A stretch of 64,000 nt of DNA from Mucilaginibacter arboris (lineage in GTDB: Bacteria > Bacteroidota > Bacteroidia > Sphingobacteriales > Sphingobacteriaceae): positions 186,001 through 250,000 of the forward strand of contig NZ_WPIK01000003.1 in NCBI RefSeq assembly GCF_009754915.1, read 5' to 3'. Positions within the stretch are counted from its first letter, which is position 1; each line of letters starts with the position of its first letter. The notes beneath the pieces are model-generated. The model had not been told where the DNA came from. It did no database searches and saw only the letters and a program-made list of their open reading frames with translations. This document shows positions 1 to 8,154 of the stretch, piece by piece. A program made the position numbers and the translations under genes.

Positions 1-263
1 GTTTAGACAGGGTTGCAAACCTGTTAATTAACAAAAACTTCAGCTTAAAACTTGCTGGCCATACTGATAATACAGGATCTGCAGAGCTAAATATGAGATT
101 ATCTAAAGATCGTGCAGAAGCTGTTAAAGAATATTTAGTAAGCAAAGGAGCTAACGCATCACGTATTGAAGCAACTGGTTATGGACAAACTCAACCAATT
201 GCAAGCAATAAAACTGCTGCTGGCCGCCAACAAAACCGTCGTGTAGAATTTACATTGTTCTAA
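1..263 (+). CDS. OmpA-family C-terminal domain protein (5' partial)
   Basis: The 3' end of a gene that begins outside the window; about 86 residues are visible, ending at TAA 261-263. The visible part is a C-terminal OmpA-like peptidoglycan-binding domain: it contains LAGHTDNTGS, a long helix with RLSKDRAEAVKEYL, GANASRIEATGYGQTQPIA and the terminal NRRVEFTLF. In this family the NTDxxGS-type loop and the final arginine-rich NRRVE segment bind diaminopimelate in peptidoglycan, tethering the outer membrane to the wall. The N-terminal part (beta-barrel, TPR or TSP3 repeats) is not visible, so the full architecture is unknown. A strong hairpin terminator follows 22 bp downstream. Confidence 0.88.
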   Translation, partial: LDRVANLLINKNFSLKLAGHTDNTGSAELNMRLSKDRAEAVKEYLVSKGANASRIEATGYGQTQPIASNKTAAGRQQNRRVEFTLF

Positions 264-284
264 AAACACAGTTTTTTAATCATT

Positions 285-322
285 AAAAAAGGTGTGGCGT
301 TTATACGCCACACCTTTTTTTT
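285..322 (+). terminator. Rho-independent terminator after the OmpA-like gene
   Basis: A perfect 10-bp stem (GGTGTGGCGT 291-300 and ACGCCACACC 305-314) with a TTAT loop, preceded by A6 and followed by T8. The A-run upstream could let it work in both directions. Confidence 0.9.
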
Positions 323-340
323 GTAAAAGTTATTTTTTTC

Positions 341-430
341 ATGCTTCTTTTATCACCTAAAAATTGATGAAGAACAACTGCTAAGGTAATTAAGCGTATA
401 AACCTTAAAAAACAGTGCTAAAAGAAGCAT
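341..430. repeat. Paired palindromic repeat unit (ATGCTTCTTTTA family)
   Basis: The left arm starts ATGCTTCTTTTATCACC at 341 and the right arm ends GTGCTAAAAGAAGCAT at 430, enclosing about 40 bp of unrelated sequence. It lies between the OmpA-like terminator and the RRM gene. This is the first of many such units in the window. Confidence 0.85.
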
Positions 431-552
431 AAATAATTTCAGCGTATTAATTTAATTGGACATAATTTAAAATATAAATTTTTTTAATAGTAAAATATAG
501 ATTTAATATAAGTATTTTTGAAATAGATATACAATCAAATTAAAAAACAATA

Positions 553-1035
553 ATGAACATTTTTGTAGGAAGCCTTCCATTTGCTTTGGAAGAAACCAAG
601 TTGAAAGAAGTTTTTGAAGCTTATGGTGAAGTATCATCAGTAAAAATTATTATTGATAAGTTTTCAGGAAGAAGCAAAGGATTTGGATTTGTGGAAATGC
701 CGGATGATGCGATGGCACAAAAAGCAATTGACGAATTAAACGGATCATCTGTTGAAGGGCGGTCAATAGTAGTCAATAAATCTGAAGACAAAAGAGACGA
801 TTCAAGAAGAAGCAACAGTGGCGGCGGTTATGGCGGCAACAGTGGCGGTGGCTACAAAGGCGGCAACAGCGGCGGTGGTTACGGTGGAGGCGGTAACAGC
901 AGAGGTGGCAGCGGCGGTTATGGCGGCGGCGGCAGCAGCAGGGGCGGTGGCTATGATAAAGGTGGCTACAAAGGCGGAAGCAGCAGCGGTGGCGGTTACA
1001 AAGGCGGAAGCGGCGGCCGTAAAGACGAATATTAA
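553..1035 (+). CDS. Glycine-rich RRM RNA-binding protein
   Basis: A 160-residue single-RRM protein. The RRM fills residues 1-80, with RNP2 at the start (IFVGSLPF) and RNP1 as KGFGFVEM near residues 38-45. The tail, about residues 85-155, is a low-complexity stretch of GGGYGG, GGGYKGG and SSRGGG repeats ending GRKDEY. The family resembles cold-induced RNA-binding proteins of cyanobacteria and Bacteroidota that act as RNA chaperones in the cytoplasm; that role is inferred. The start is ATG 553, with no earlier in-frame start that keeps the RRM boundary. The upstream region is very AT-rich, with a possible -7 element TATTTTTG at 513-520 but no clear -33 TTG. A terminator follows at 1111. Confidence 0.93.
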   Translation: MNIFVGSLPFALEETKLKEVFEAYGEVSSVKIIIDKFSGRSKGFGFVEMPDDAMAQKAIDELNGSSVEGRSIVVNKSEDKRDDSRRSNSGGGYGGNSGGGYKGGNSGGGYGGGGNSRGGSGGYGGGGSSRGGGYDKGGYKGGSSSGGGYKGGSGGRKDEY

Positions 1036-1110
1036 AAACAGGTTTACCAGATAAATTTACAAGGCTATCATAAAAGTTTTTCTTTTTGGTAAATTGTATT
1101 ACACACATTT

Positions 1111-1156
1111 CAGGTTGTAAAAACAGTATCATGCTGTTTTTACAACCTGTTTTTTT
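1111..1156 (+). terminator. Rho-independent terminator after the RRM gene
   Basis: A 16-bp perfect stem (CAGGTTGTAAAAACAG 1111-1126 with CTGTTTTTACAACCTG 1134-1149), a 7-nt loop and a T7 tract to 1156. Confidence 0.93.
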
Positions 1157-1239
1157 GTAGGATGATTAGCAAAACAGGAAGGTTAGTTGTCACGACCATT
1201 TAAATTTAAAAAGGTATTTTATTTTTTCTTCAATATTGG

Positions 1240-1269
1240 TTGACGGACAATGCAAGATTTATATCTTTG
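1240..1269 (+). promoter_or_regulatory. Bacteroidota sigma-A promoter of tRNA-Glu
   Basis: -33 TTG at 1240-1242 and -7 TATCTTTG at 1262-1269 are separated by 19 bp, matching the TTG-N19-TAnnTTTG consensus. The tRNA begins 65 bp downstream. Confidence 0.8.
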
Positions 1270-1334
1270 CCGAAGATTTTAAATTAAACGAGGACCAAAC
1301 AAAAGCGGTCAAATAAAAATCAGCCATGTTAAAT

Positions 1335-1409
1335 GGCCCGTTCGTCTAGGGGTTAGGACGTTAGATTTTCATTCTAGAAACAGGGGTTCGATTCCCCTAC
1401 GGGCTACCA
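1335..1409 (+). tRNA. tRNA-Glu (UUC)
   Basis: The cloverleaf can be drawn by hand. Acceptor GGCCCGT at 1335-1341 pairs with ACGGGCT near 1399-1405. The anticodon stem TTAGA/TCTAG closes the loop TTTTCAT with anticodon TTC. The T arm contains GGTTCGATTCC. The discriminator is A1406 and CCA is encoded at 1407-1409. It is flanked by its own promoter and terminator, so it looks monocistronic. Confidence 0.96.
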
Positions 1410-1430
1410 GAATCAAAGTCAAATCATTCA

Positions 1431-1468
1431 AAAAGCTGTAAATTCTTGATTTACAGCTTTTGTTTTTT
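1431..1468 (+). terminator. Rho-independent terminator after tRNA-Glu
   Basis: Stem AAAAGCTGTAAAT (1431-1443) and ATTTACAGCTTTT (1449-1461) with a 5-nt loop, followed by GTTTTTT. Confidence 0.88.
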
Positions 1469-1581
1469 CCGGCAAATCCCCGTTTTATTCACGAAATCGT
1501 ATAGCTGCAGTAGTAACTCGGTGATGGAGTTGCTATCTTTATCAGGACAAATAGTTAAGGGAAAGCCTTAACTTTAGAAAT

Positions 1582-1854
1582 ATGTCAACAATTAGAAAGC
1601 AGTACGACCGGGAGTTTAAGGTTATGGCTGTAGAATTAAACAAGGGCCATTCAGATCTGGGCGTGCTTGCAAAAGAACTGGAAATCAGGTCGGCTTTATT
1701 GTACCGCTGGCGCAGGGAACTGGAAACGAAGGCAGAAACCAGTTTTCCGGGACAAGGGAAAGTGATTTACATACCTGAGCAGGCAGAAATACGTCGGCTA
1801 AAGAAAGAACTGCTGGATATGCAGCAGGAGCGTGATATACTAAAAAGGCTGTAG
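1582..1854 (+). pseudogene. IS3-family transposase OrfA (frame-disrupted end)
   Basis: A 90-residue helix-turn-helix protein of the IS3 OrfA type: the HTH is about residues 5-50 (YDREFKVMAVEL, LLYRWRREL), followed by a leucine-zipper-like segment (EIRRLKKELLDMQQERDIL). It stops early after DILKRL. In the -1 frame the sequence continues KKAVGIFSRSDGKHSG, the usual OrfA end, so the stop marks either the programmed -1 frameshift site of IS3 elements or a one-base loss in the A-run. Because the following orfB lies in yet another frame and is truncated, the element is probably dead. Confidence 0.75.
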
Positions 1855-2302
1855 GCATCTTCTCTAGGAGCGATGGCAAACATTCCGGTTCATAAAAGAT
1901 AACAGGGTGGTATTTAATATTGGGAAGATGTGTAAAGTATTTAAGGTAAGCAGAAGTGGTTATTATAGCTGGCTGTATAGTAATTTATCTTTATGCGTCA
2001 ATGAAAATCAGCAACTTACTAAGCAAATATTGAAAGTTTACCAAACCAGCAACTCTACTTATGGCAGTCCCGGGATTGCAAGGGAACTAAACAGGCAGGG
2101 CATAAAAGTATCCAGGCCGCGAGTGGCGCGGCTGATGCAGAAAGCAAAAATCAGGAGTATCATTAAAAAGAAATTCCGGGTTACCACTGATTCTATTCAT
2201 AAGTTTCCCATCATGGAAAACAAGCTGGAACGTAATTTCAAACAGGGCATAATAGGCAAGGCTTGGGTGGACTCGCAACGGAAAAAAACAGCAGGCTTGA
2301 TG
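1582..2302 (+). mobile_element. Remnant of an IS3-family insertion sequence
   Basis: Contains an orfA-like and an orfB-like reading frame of IS3/IS150 type, both damaged. The element ends abruptly at a dispersed repeat arm at 2303, and the catalytic DDE part of orfB is missing. The left terminal inverted repeat should lie somewhere in about 1500-1580, but I could not identify it because no right end survives for comparison. No target-site duplication can be assigned. Confidence 0.8.
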
Positions 2303-2317
2303 ATTTTTAGGTGGTAA
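1907..2317 (+). pseudogene. IS3-family transposase OrfB, truncated
   Basis: A 136-residue remnant of a normally 270-290-residue transposase. The N-terminal part is recognisable: KMCKVFKVSRSGYYSWL, then the HTH_21-like region with TYGSPGIARELNRQGIKVSRPRVARLM. Homology is lost after IIGKAWV, just where the DDE domain should begin (typically WVxDITY), and the frame ends with MIFRW encoded by the repeat arm, whose TAA is the stop. The nominal GTG start at 1907 is arbitrary, since the same frame upstream still reads FRFIKDNR, as in intact elements. The catalytic core is absent, so it cannot transpose itself. Confidence 0.85.
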
Positions 2318-2326
2318 AAGAAGCAT
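2303..2326. repeat. Single repeat arm at the IS3 break
   Basis: ATTTTTAGGTGGTAAAAGAAGCAT, a right-hand arm of the ATGCTTCTTTTA family. It provides the last codons and stop of the truncated orfB. No left arm is seen nearby, so the rest of the unit and of the IS may have been deleted together. Confidence 0.85.
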
Positions 2327-2358
2327 GGACAACTGTGAAAAGTGATATGCCCGGTCCA

Positions 2359-5070
2359 TCAAAATACCTGTTTAAGCTGAATGGCATTTAAAATAGCCTC
2401 TCCTTTTAAAGGCTTAAAATTAACGGTAATACCTGCACTATTTTTTGCAGAAACCCTAAAAGTTGTGGTATAAGCTGTTTGTGGCACTAAGTAATTTTGA
2501 GTGCTTAATGATGGAATAACTGTGGTGCCATTAATTAAAACATCAAACGCTCTTTGTTTTGCTTCTGCGGTTTGTGCAGCATTGCCCAGGTTATAGACCA
2601 ATGCCGGAGAAGTTGCTTTGCCTTCCAGTTCTGCAAAGCCAAGGGTAAGCTCATACTCGCCATCGGGCACATCAAATTTAAAAGCCTGAATGCCTGTTCG
2701 CTGGGTTTGGTAGATTGCATCCATATCAGTGCCGTATATATCTTTATCAGAGCCAAAACTTTGACGGGACTGGGCTGGCATCGTAAACACTTTACCGCCA
2801 ATATATCCCCAGCTGCCTTTGTGGTAGGGTTGCTCCGGCATCCAAACCTGGGCTAATTTTTCGTCAACAAAAAAACGCCTGTCGCCCAAACTGATATTGA
2901 GATCGGTATATTGTAAGGGTTTATTTTTAAATAAGGCGGGTATAAGTTTAAAATTTATTTGTGCTATGTCTTCACAAACTACACCATTAACAGTTGATGC
3001 AGCTTTAATCGTGTTATTCCCATTTGTAAACGGAACCTGAAATACAGCAACGCCTGAATTTGTTGCCTGGTTCTGCAGCATCTTACCGTTGTGCCATAGT
3101 TGTACCTGTACGCCATTGGTAAAAATATATACTTGTTGTGTACAGGTATTGTTCAAATCTGCAATTCCGGTCCTTAGTTTCCAACCTGTAGCACCTATTT
3201 TTAGAAACGGTTTCTTGAGTAAATTAGCCTGATAAAAGAAGTAGGCATCCTTAGGGATACGTTCACTGGTAGTTATTCCTTTTGTGTTGATATGCGGCGT
3301 GGCATCTTTGCGCTGCTCTGAATTAAAGTCGACCAGGTTCCATATAGCAGCACCGGCTACAAAAGGTTTTTGTAATATGGTTTTCAGGTAATATTGATGG
3401 TAATAGGTTTGATACTCAATGCTTTTATCAAACCGTTCGGGCTGAGTGCTGTGGATCCTGGTATCTGCATCTGCACCAAATTCGGTAACAATCATTGGTT
3501 TTTGAGGAAACTCCTGATGATATTTATCTAAAAAACCTGCAAAATCTTCAATCCGTGGAGAATACCAGCCCGGGTATAAATTCCATCCAACAATTTGAGG
3601 CACAGCGGTTAAGCCTACACGGTTATACAAATTATAATCACCATGACAGGGAATCATCGTATATCGCCCGCTATCCTCCTGGTGGGTAAGAGCTTCGATT
3701 TGTTTAGCCAGGGCAGTAATGCTGGCAAAATACCGGTTTTGCTCGTCCGAATTTTTTTCATACTTCGGCCTTAGCAGTACCTCATTCATATAGGCCCAAA
3801 TAATAATGCTGGGATGGTTAAAGTTCTGCCGGACCATTTCTATCTGCATTTGCTTGCAGTTGTTGTAAAAGGAGTCTGATTCGGTTATATAATTTACGAT
3901 AGGGATTTCTACCGAAGCCAGCAAGCCCAGCCTGTCGCAAGCTTCTAGAATTGCCGGGTCCTGAGGATAATGCGCAATACGGACAAAATTAGCGCCCATG
4001 TTTTTAAGCAGCTCCATATCCCGCTGATGAATGGCATCGGGCAAGGCATTGGCCATATCTTTAAAATCCTGATGGCGGCTGGCACCAATCAGCTTCAAGG
4101 GCTTTCCGTTCAAATAAAAACCTTTGGCCGCATCAAAGCTGTACCAGCGCAGCCCAAGCGGGTTGCTTACCTCATCCAGTAAAGCACCGGTGGAACGATC
4201 AATGATTTTAGAAACTATGCGATATAAATAAGGATCATTCGGCGACCATAAATGCGGCATCGTGATTTGCTGCTGCTGCATAAATGCCGTGTTGCCCGAA
4301 GCATTAGCCTTTACTGGGCTTTGTACTTTTTTGATCAGTTTACCTTCGGCATCACTAATCTCTGTCATTATCATCAGGTTGCGGTTCGATGTAAACCTGT
4401 TGGTAATCTTTCCGCTGATGCTGATCGTTGCAGTATTGGCATTAACTAAAGGAGTTTTAATTTGTATCCCGGAAGAAGCATAATTATCCATATCAAAATG
4501 AATATTATCGGCTGTTATCAGGTAAACGTCGCGGTATATACCACCAAAAAATGTAAAATCAGCATCAAGCGGAGGTATGCTTTCGTTGTAACTATTGTCC
4601 AGTTTAACCAGTACCTCGTTTGCTGTTAAACTATCATTGCCTGCTTTAAGGTAGGGCTGGATTAAAAAGCTGAACGCAGTATAGCCACCTACATGTTTTC
4701 CGGCGAGCTGGCCATTTACATAAACTTCTGCTACCTGATTTGCCCCTTCAAAGTAAAGGTAAGTTTGTTTATTTTTAACGGATGCCGGCAGGTATAAAGT
4801 TTTTTTATACCAGCTAATCCCGCGGTAATAGCCAGGTTCATCATCGGTTACATCCTCTGTATTCCAGCTATGCGGAATAGACACCGACTGCCACCGTACA
4901 TCTGCTGGTTGCTTAGCGGGAAGGCCTTTAATATCGCCCTTATGAAAGCTCCAGTTACTATTAATGCTTTGACGGATCCTGGTTTGAGAGTGGGCAGAAG
5001 CCACAAAAAAACATACATATAGCAGCGGTAAAAAAAACTTAATCATCATTAAAGCTGGTTTAAATTTCAT
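2359..5070 (-). CDS. GH2 beta-galactosidase-like enzyme with C-terminal malectin domain
   Basis: A secreted glycoside hydrolase of 903 residues. After a signal peptide (FFLPLLYVCFFVASAHS) come a GH2 sugar-binding domain (about 30-215), an Ig-like domain (about 220-330) and a TIM barrel (about 330-620). The barrel has acid/base Glu430 in WAYMNEV and nucleophile Glu530 in VTEFG. About residues 730-900 resemble a malectin/CBM57 module (GYIGGKVFTMP, FDVPDGEYELTLGFAE). GH2 enzymes remove beta-galactose, beta-glucuronate or related sugars; galactosidase is the default guess. The first seven codons (MKFKPAL) lie in the outer arm of a dispersed repeat, so ATG 5049 or 5046 (MMIKFF or MIKFF) may be the real start. 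It is transcribed toward the IS3 remnant. Confidence 0.9.
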   Translation of the reverse strand: MKFKPALMMIKFFLPLLYVCFFVASAHSQTRIRQSINSNWSFHKGDIKGLPAKQPADVRWQSVSIPHSWNTEDVTDDEPGYYRGISWYKKTLYLPASVKNKQTYLYFEGANQVAEVYVNGQLAGKHVGGYTAFSFLIQPYLKAGNDSLTANEVLVKLDNSYNESIPPLDADFTFFGGIYRDVYLITADNIHFDMDNYASSGIQIKTPLVNANTATISISGKITNRFTSNRNLMIMTEISDAEGKLIKKVQSPVKANASGNTAFMQQQQITMPHLWSPNDPYLYRIVSKIIDRSTGALLDEVSNPLGLRWYSFDAAKGFYLNGKPLKLIGASRHQDFKDMANALPDAIHQRDMELLKNMGANFVRIAHYPQDPAILEACDRLGLLASVEIPIVNYITESDSFYNNCKQMQIEMVRQNFNHPSIIIWAYMNEVLLRPKYEKNSDEQNRYFASITALAKQIEALTHQEDSGRYTMIPCHGDYNLYNRVGLTAVPQIVGWNLYPGWYSPRIEDFAGFLDKYHQEFPQKPMIVTEFGADADTRIHSTQPERFDKSIEYQTYYHQYYLKTILQKPFVAGAAIWNLVDFNSEQRKDATPHINTKGITTSERIPKDAYFFYQANLLKKPFLKIGATGWKLRTGIADLNNTCTQQVYIFTNGVQVQLWHNGKMLQNQATNSGVAVFQVPFTNGNNTIKAASTVNGVVCEDIAQINFKLIPALFKNKPLQYTDLNISLGDRRFFVDEKLAQVWMPEQPYHKGSWGYIGGKVFTMPAQSRQSFGSDKDIYGTDMDAIYQTQRTGIQAFKFDVPDGEYELTLGFAELEGKATSPALVYNLGNAAQTAEAKQRAFDVLINGTTVIPSLSTQNYLVPQTAYTTTFRVSAKNSAGITVNFKPLKGEAILNAIQLKQVF

Positions 5071-5085
5071 CGAAAAAAATTTATG

Positions 5086-5143
5086 ATGCTTCTTTTATCA
5101 GCATAAAATTTGTGTCTGTATTTTATGCTGATAAAAGAAGCAT
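5086..5143. repeat. Perfect hairpin repeat unit upstream of GH2
   Basis: Two perfectly complementary 24-bp arms (5086-5109 and 5120-5143) separated by 10 bp. The left arm begins ATGCTTCTTTTATCAGCATA. The variable core (TCAGCA) is identical in both arms. This is the cleanest unit in the window, 16 bp from the annotated GH2 start. Confidence 0.95.
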
Positions 5144-5345
5144 AGCAAATAAATGTTATAGTTGGTTACAGGTTGCAATGTAGCCGGATTACACCTTTCA
5201 AACACCATGTGGATATCTCATAAAAGCGTGGCATATGTCTTAAAAAGGTTAATAAGCCAGGCTTTATAAGAGAACCGGCACAAAACGTAGTGTTGTGGTT
5301 AAATTTATTGCTGGTGCTTTCTTACGCACCTGCGCAGCATAATAA

Positions 5346-5469
5346 ATGCTTCTTTTATCCCATAAAAATTTACGCCAGCTATAATTAAACTTTTATGGTT
5401 AATAATTAATTGCTCTTATTGATACCTTATCAAATACAAATCATAATTTTTATGTGCTAAAAGAAGTAT
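5346..5469. repeat. Paired repeat unit
   Basis: Left arm ATGCTTCTTTTATCCCATA at 5346 and a right arm ending ATGTGCTAAAAGAAGTAT at 5469. Both arms carry CATAAAAATT after the core when read inwards. The right arm has GTAT in place of GCAT. Confidence 0.85.
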
Positions 5470-5576
5470 GATTATTTTAAAATCAGAATACAGTGATTAA
5501 ATAAAAACAGGGTTCAACTTAACTTTATATCAATGAAGTTGTTTAAACTTTTTTTCTGGCCTTCTTTTTTGGGCCG

Positions 5577-5763
5577 ATGCTTCTTTTATCAGCTAAAAAT
5601 GCTGGTCATTAAATTTTGATTTTTTAGGCCGGTGCTTCTTTTATCACCTAAAAAATGTTAACTATTGCTTTTTTGATCCACTAAAGACCTATAAGGTTTT
5701 CAAAACCTTATAGGTCTTTAGTGATTAAATGTAAACACCAATTTTACCCGGTAAAAGAAGCAT
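5577..5763. repeat. Three-arm repeat cluster
   Basis: Left arms start at 5577 (ATGCTTCTTTTATCAGC) and 5632 (GTGCTTCTTTTATCACC); one right arm ends at 5763 (ACCCGGTAAAAGAAGCAT). The flank at about 5535-5576 resembles the complement of the flank at 28283-28315, showing that similarity extends beyond the arm. A 45-bp palindrome lies between the second and third arms. Confidence 0.85.
5679..5723. repeat. 45-bp near-perfect palindrome
   Basis: Arms of 22 bp (5679-5700 and 5702-5723) around a single C, with inner sequence ACCTATAAGG TTTT/AAAA CCTTATAGGT. It is unrelated to the ATGCTTCTTTTA arm. A terminator, a second REP-like family or a protein site are all possible. Confidence 0.85.
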
Positions 5764-5833
5764 GGGCACCAAACCTGGGCCTGCCGAAGAACCAGATTTA
5801 AATTGGTACCAAAAAGTTTAAACAACCTCAATA

Positions 5834-8110
5834 TTAATTTATTGTACTTGCAAATAAAGGGCCATTAAAACCTTTTTTCTTAATTACCACACTTTGGCCT
5901 CTTGTTAAATTTACCCGGTAAGTATTTTTAGCAACCATTTTTAATTCAACTTTTTTCCTTCCGATAAAAGCTACCGGTTTTTTGATGGTTGTGGTGAAAG
6001 TACACCTGGTACCGGCAAGGCTTTTAATAACTATAAATTCTGTTTCCCCGTTAAAAAGTTTTGCACTTACCTCAAATGCGCCTTCAGCTAACCATCTATC
6101 AAAATACAAATTTTTCCATTCATGAGGAACGGCAGGGAAAATGCGGATCTTATCTCCCCACGATTGCAACAGCATATCCTGCAAGGATTGTGCGGCTGAA
6201 AGCGGGGTTTCAAAGCAAGGCCCGTTTTCTTTGTATAATCCATTTGGTAACAAAAATTTGTACAGCCCGCGGATGTACTTTAAGGCATCATCGCCTTTAC
6301 CAATGGCAGCGGAAATAGAAGCTGCACCGGTATAACTGTAGCCCTTTAATGCTTTTGGATCACTTAGCCAGGTGGACAATGATCTTTCGATAAGCGGAAT
6401 ATTTTTTGGCTGATCCGCATTAATCAGGTATAACGGATAAATCATCAGTAAATGCGAATAGTGCCGGTGCGATACCGCAAAGGGAAGGTCGGCACCGATT
6501 CTGAACCCGGTTTCATCAACAGGATAATCTGCCAGGTTGTTTAAAATATCGCTCCAGTTGCTTCTTTTATCAGCATTAATATTTAATATTTTTGATGAAG
6601 CTATCAAGGTTTGCAAGCCCCATTTAAGCAAGCTGATATCGATGTTTGCATCTTTGGTTTCACCGGCCTGGCCGGATTTTTTCTCCGGATATTCCGGCGA
6701 GTAACCAACAGGAATATGATATTTTCCATCCTGCTCTTTTTTAATCAGGTGCAGGTAGTAACTCATACTTTTTTCGAGCAGCGGATAGCAGCTTTCTTTT
6801 AAAAACTGCTTATTCATGGAGTAGCGGTACATCAGCCACACATTGTGCATCACCCAGGGCAGATTGGCATTGATATGCTGATAACGTATATCGTCATCAG
6901 CAGAACCAATCAGGTCCTGTGCAGTGGTAATAGACAAATAAGCAGCATCTTTTCTCCATTCGGGCGGAACTACATTATTGATTAAATGTTGCTGATAGCG
7001 CTTCAAAGTGTTGGGCAACGATGCAGCTATATCTAAATGATTAGAGGTGTTTAGAGCCCAGTAACAAAGCTGCACGTTTAAGTCCCAGGTAATATATGGC
7101 CAGGGCGTGGGCTGAAACCACGGACCGGAAGTATCCATAACAGGCCCGTTTGCACGGCTTGCACAGCCCAGCTTATATATTTGCTGCCAGTAAAAACTTT
7201 CCAGTTTTTTATCGGGAATAGTCATGAAGCTTTTGCGATAGTAGGTATGCCACCACTGTAAATGGTCCTGGTAATTTTTAGCGTAGTTTGTCCGGCCATT
7301 TACAGTTAATAAGCGCACTGCCTGATCCGTAGCTATTTGTTCAGGATAGGAATTTTGTATCGTTAACGTAAGCAGCGATTGATGGGCAGATAACTTTTCC
7401 TGTTTCCACGCAGTGGTATATTGCCCTCCGGCCAATAAGTTTTGCGTGCTTACATTTACACCTCTGATGCGGTTATAAATGGGTGCAGGATTAGGTTGAT
7501 ATACCTTTAAAATGCTTCTGTATTTTTCACCATAAACTGCGGCAAACTTTGGAATAATATCTGCGGATAAAGGAAATAATATTTTACGTGTGGATTTAGC
7601 TTCGTCGGGATGCCAGGTCAAAGTATAATTTTCATTACCTGTTGTCGTGATGTCTGTAAAAATAAGGTCCTTTTGGGCAGACACCTCATGTTTCAATTTT
7701 AAGCTGCCTGCAGTAGTTTGTATCGTGCCTGTTAGCTCGGCGTTCCAAAGGCTTAACCTTAAATTGCAAGCGGTAATTTTTCCTTTGGTTTGCAGTTCAA
7801 AATGGCCGATGGGCAATCGTGGGCGGCTATATGCCGTCCATCCGGCCGTGCTGTCGCGGTGGTCCTGCACATCTGTTCTAAAAACCTGAATCATGATCCG
7901 GTTTAGGTCCGTGCTATCGCCATAAACCATAGAAGCTATAAAACCATTGCCAAAAAACGGGGCCTGCTCCCAGGAAACAGGCATTTTGTTGAATGTAAGG
8001 TCATGAGCGGATAAAAACCTGTTCCAATCCGGGTTTTTGATCACAGGCTGTCCCTTCAACGAAAAAAAGTAAAAAAACAAGATGATGCTTAGCCAGTATG
8101 CCTTTTTCAT
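5834..8110 (-). CDS. GH95-like alpha-L-fucosidase/galactosidase family protein
   Basis: A secreted protein of about 758 residues. ATG 8110 is preferred over 8128 because it gives a standard signal peptide (MKKAYWLSIILFFYFFSLKG) and the extra codons lie in the outer flank of a repeat. The N-terminal beta-domain begins with WEQAPFFGNGFIASMVYGD, typical of GH95. The (alpha/alpha)6 barrel contains PYITWDLNVQLCYWALN, aligning with the conserved Asn pair of GH95, and GYSPEYPEKK with the acid Glu. The region that usually carries the Asp/Gly/Asn of the general-base loop reads GPCFETPLSAAQS, so specificity or activity may differ. GH95 enzymes cut alpha-1,2-fucose or alpha-L-galactose. A repeat arm is embedded at 6558-6584. 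A unit at 8155-8249 lies just upstream. Confidence 0.82.
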   Translation of the reverse strand: MKKAYWLSIILFFYFFSLKGQPVIKNPDWNRFLSAHDLTFNKMPVSWEQAPFFGNGFIASMVYGDSTDLNRIMIQVFRTDVQDHRDSTAGWTAYSRPRLPIGHFELQTKGKITACNLRLSLWNAELTGTIQTTAGSLKLKHEVSAQKDLIFTDITTTGNENYTLTWHPDEAKSTRKILFPLSADIIPKFAAVYGEKYRSILKVYQPNPAPIYNRIRGVNVSTQNLLAGGQYTTAWKQEKLSAHQSLLTLTIQNSYPEQIATDQAVRLLTVNGRTNYAKNYQDHLQWWHTYYRKSFMTIPDKKLESFYWQQIYKLGCASRANGPVMDTSGPWFQPTPWPYITWDLNVQLCYWALNTSNHLDIAASLPNTLKRYQQHLINNVVPPEWRKDAAYLSITTAQDLIGSADDDIRYQHINANLPWVMHNVWLMYRYSMNKQFLKESCYPLLEKSMSYYLHLIKKEQDGKYHIPVGYSPEYPEKKSGQAGETKDANIDISLLKWGLQTLIASSKILNINADKRSNWSDILNNLADYPVDETGFRIGADLPFAVSHRHYSHLLMIYPLYLINADQPKNIPLIERSLSTWLSDPKALKGYSYTGAASISAAIGKGDDALKYIRGLYKFLLPNGLYKENGPCFETPLSAAQSLQDMLLQSWGDKIRIFPAVPHEWKNLYFDRWLAEGAFEVSAKLFNGETEFIVIKSLAGTRCTFTTTIKKPVAFIGRKKVELKMVAKNTYRVNLTRGQSVVIKKKGFNGPLFASTIN
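6558..6584. repeat. Repeat arm inside the GH95-like coding sequence
   Basis: TTGCTTCTTTTATCAGCATT matches the family arm (as at 5086) at nearly every position, with TTGC in place of ATGC. On the coding strand it encodes NINADKRSN, in frame, in a loop just before WSDILNNLADYPV. Confidence 0.65.
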
Positions 8111-8154
8111 ATTACTATTTAAGAGCATGTTTAATTTTGTTCAGTTTATTTCCG

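Larger units (their letters stand above)
5071..5833. other. Repeat-filled gap between GH2 and GH95 genes
   Basis: 763 bp with no convincing gene. It holds at least seven arms of the ATGCTTCTTTTA repeat (units 5086-5143 and 5346-5469 and a three-arm cluster 5577-5763) plus a separate 45-bp palindrome at 5679-5723. The upstream signals of the GH2 gene and the 3' region of the GH95 gene must lie here, but I see no clear promoter. Confidence 0.8.

Noticed and set aside
773-1132. Cys/Arg/His-rich open frame opposite the RRM gene
   Set aside because: It is the complement of the glycine-rich codons and has no independent support.
3228-3250. Arm-like GCCTGATAAAAGAAGTAGGC inside the GH2 gene
   Set aside because: It encodes KDAYFFYQAN, a segment conserved in GH2 enzymes, and the tip does not match.
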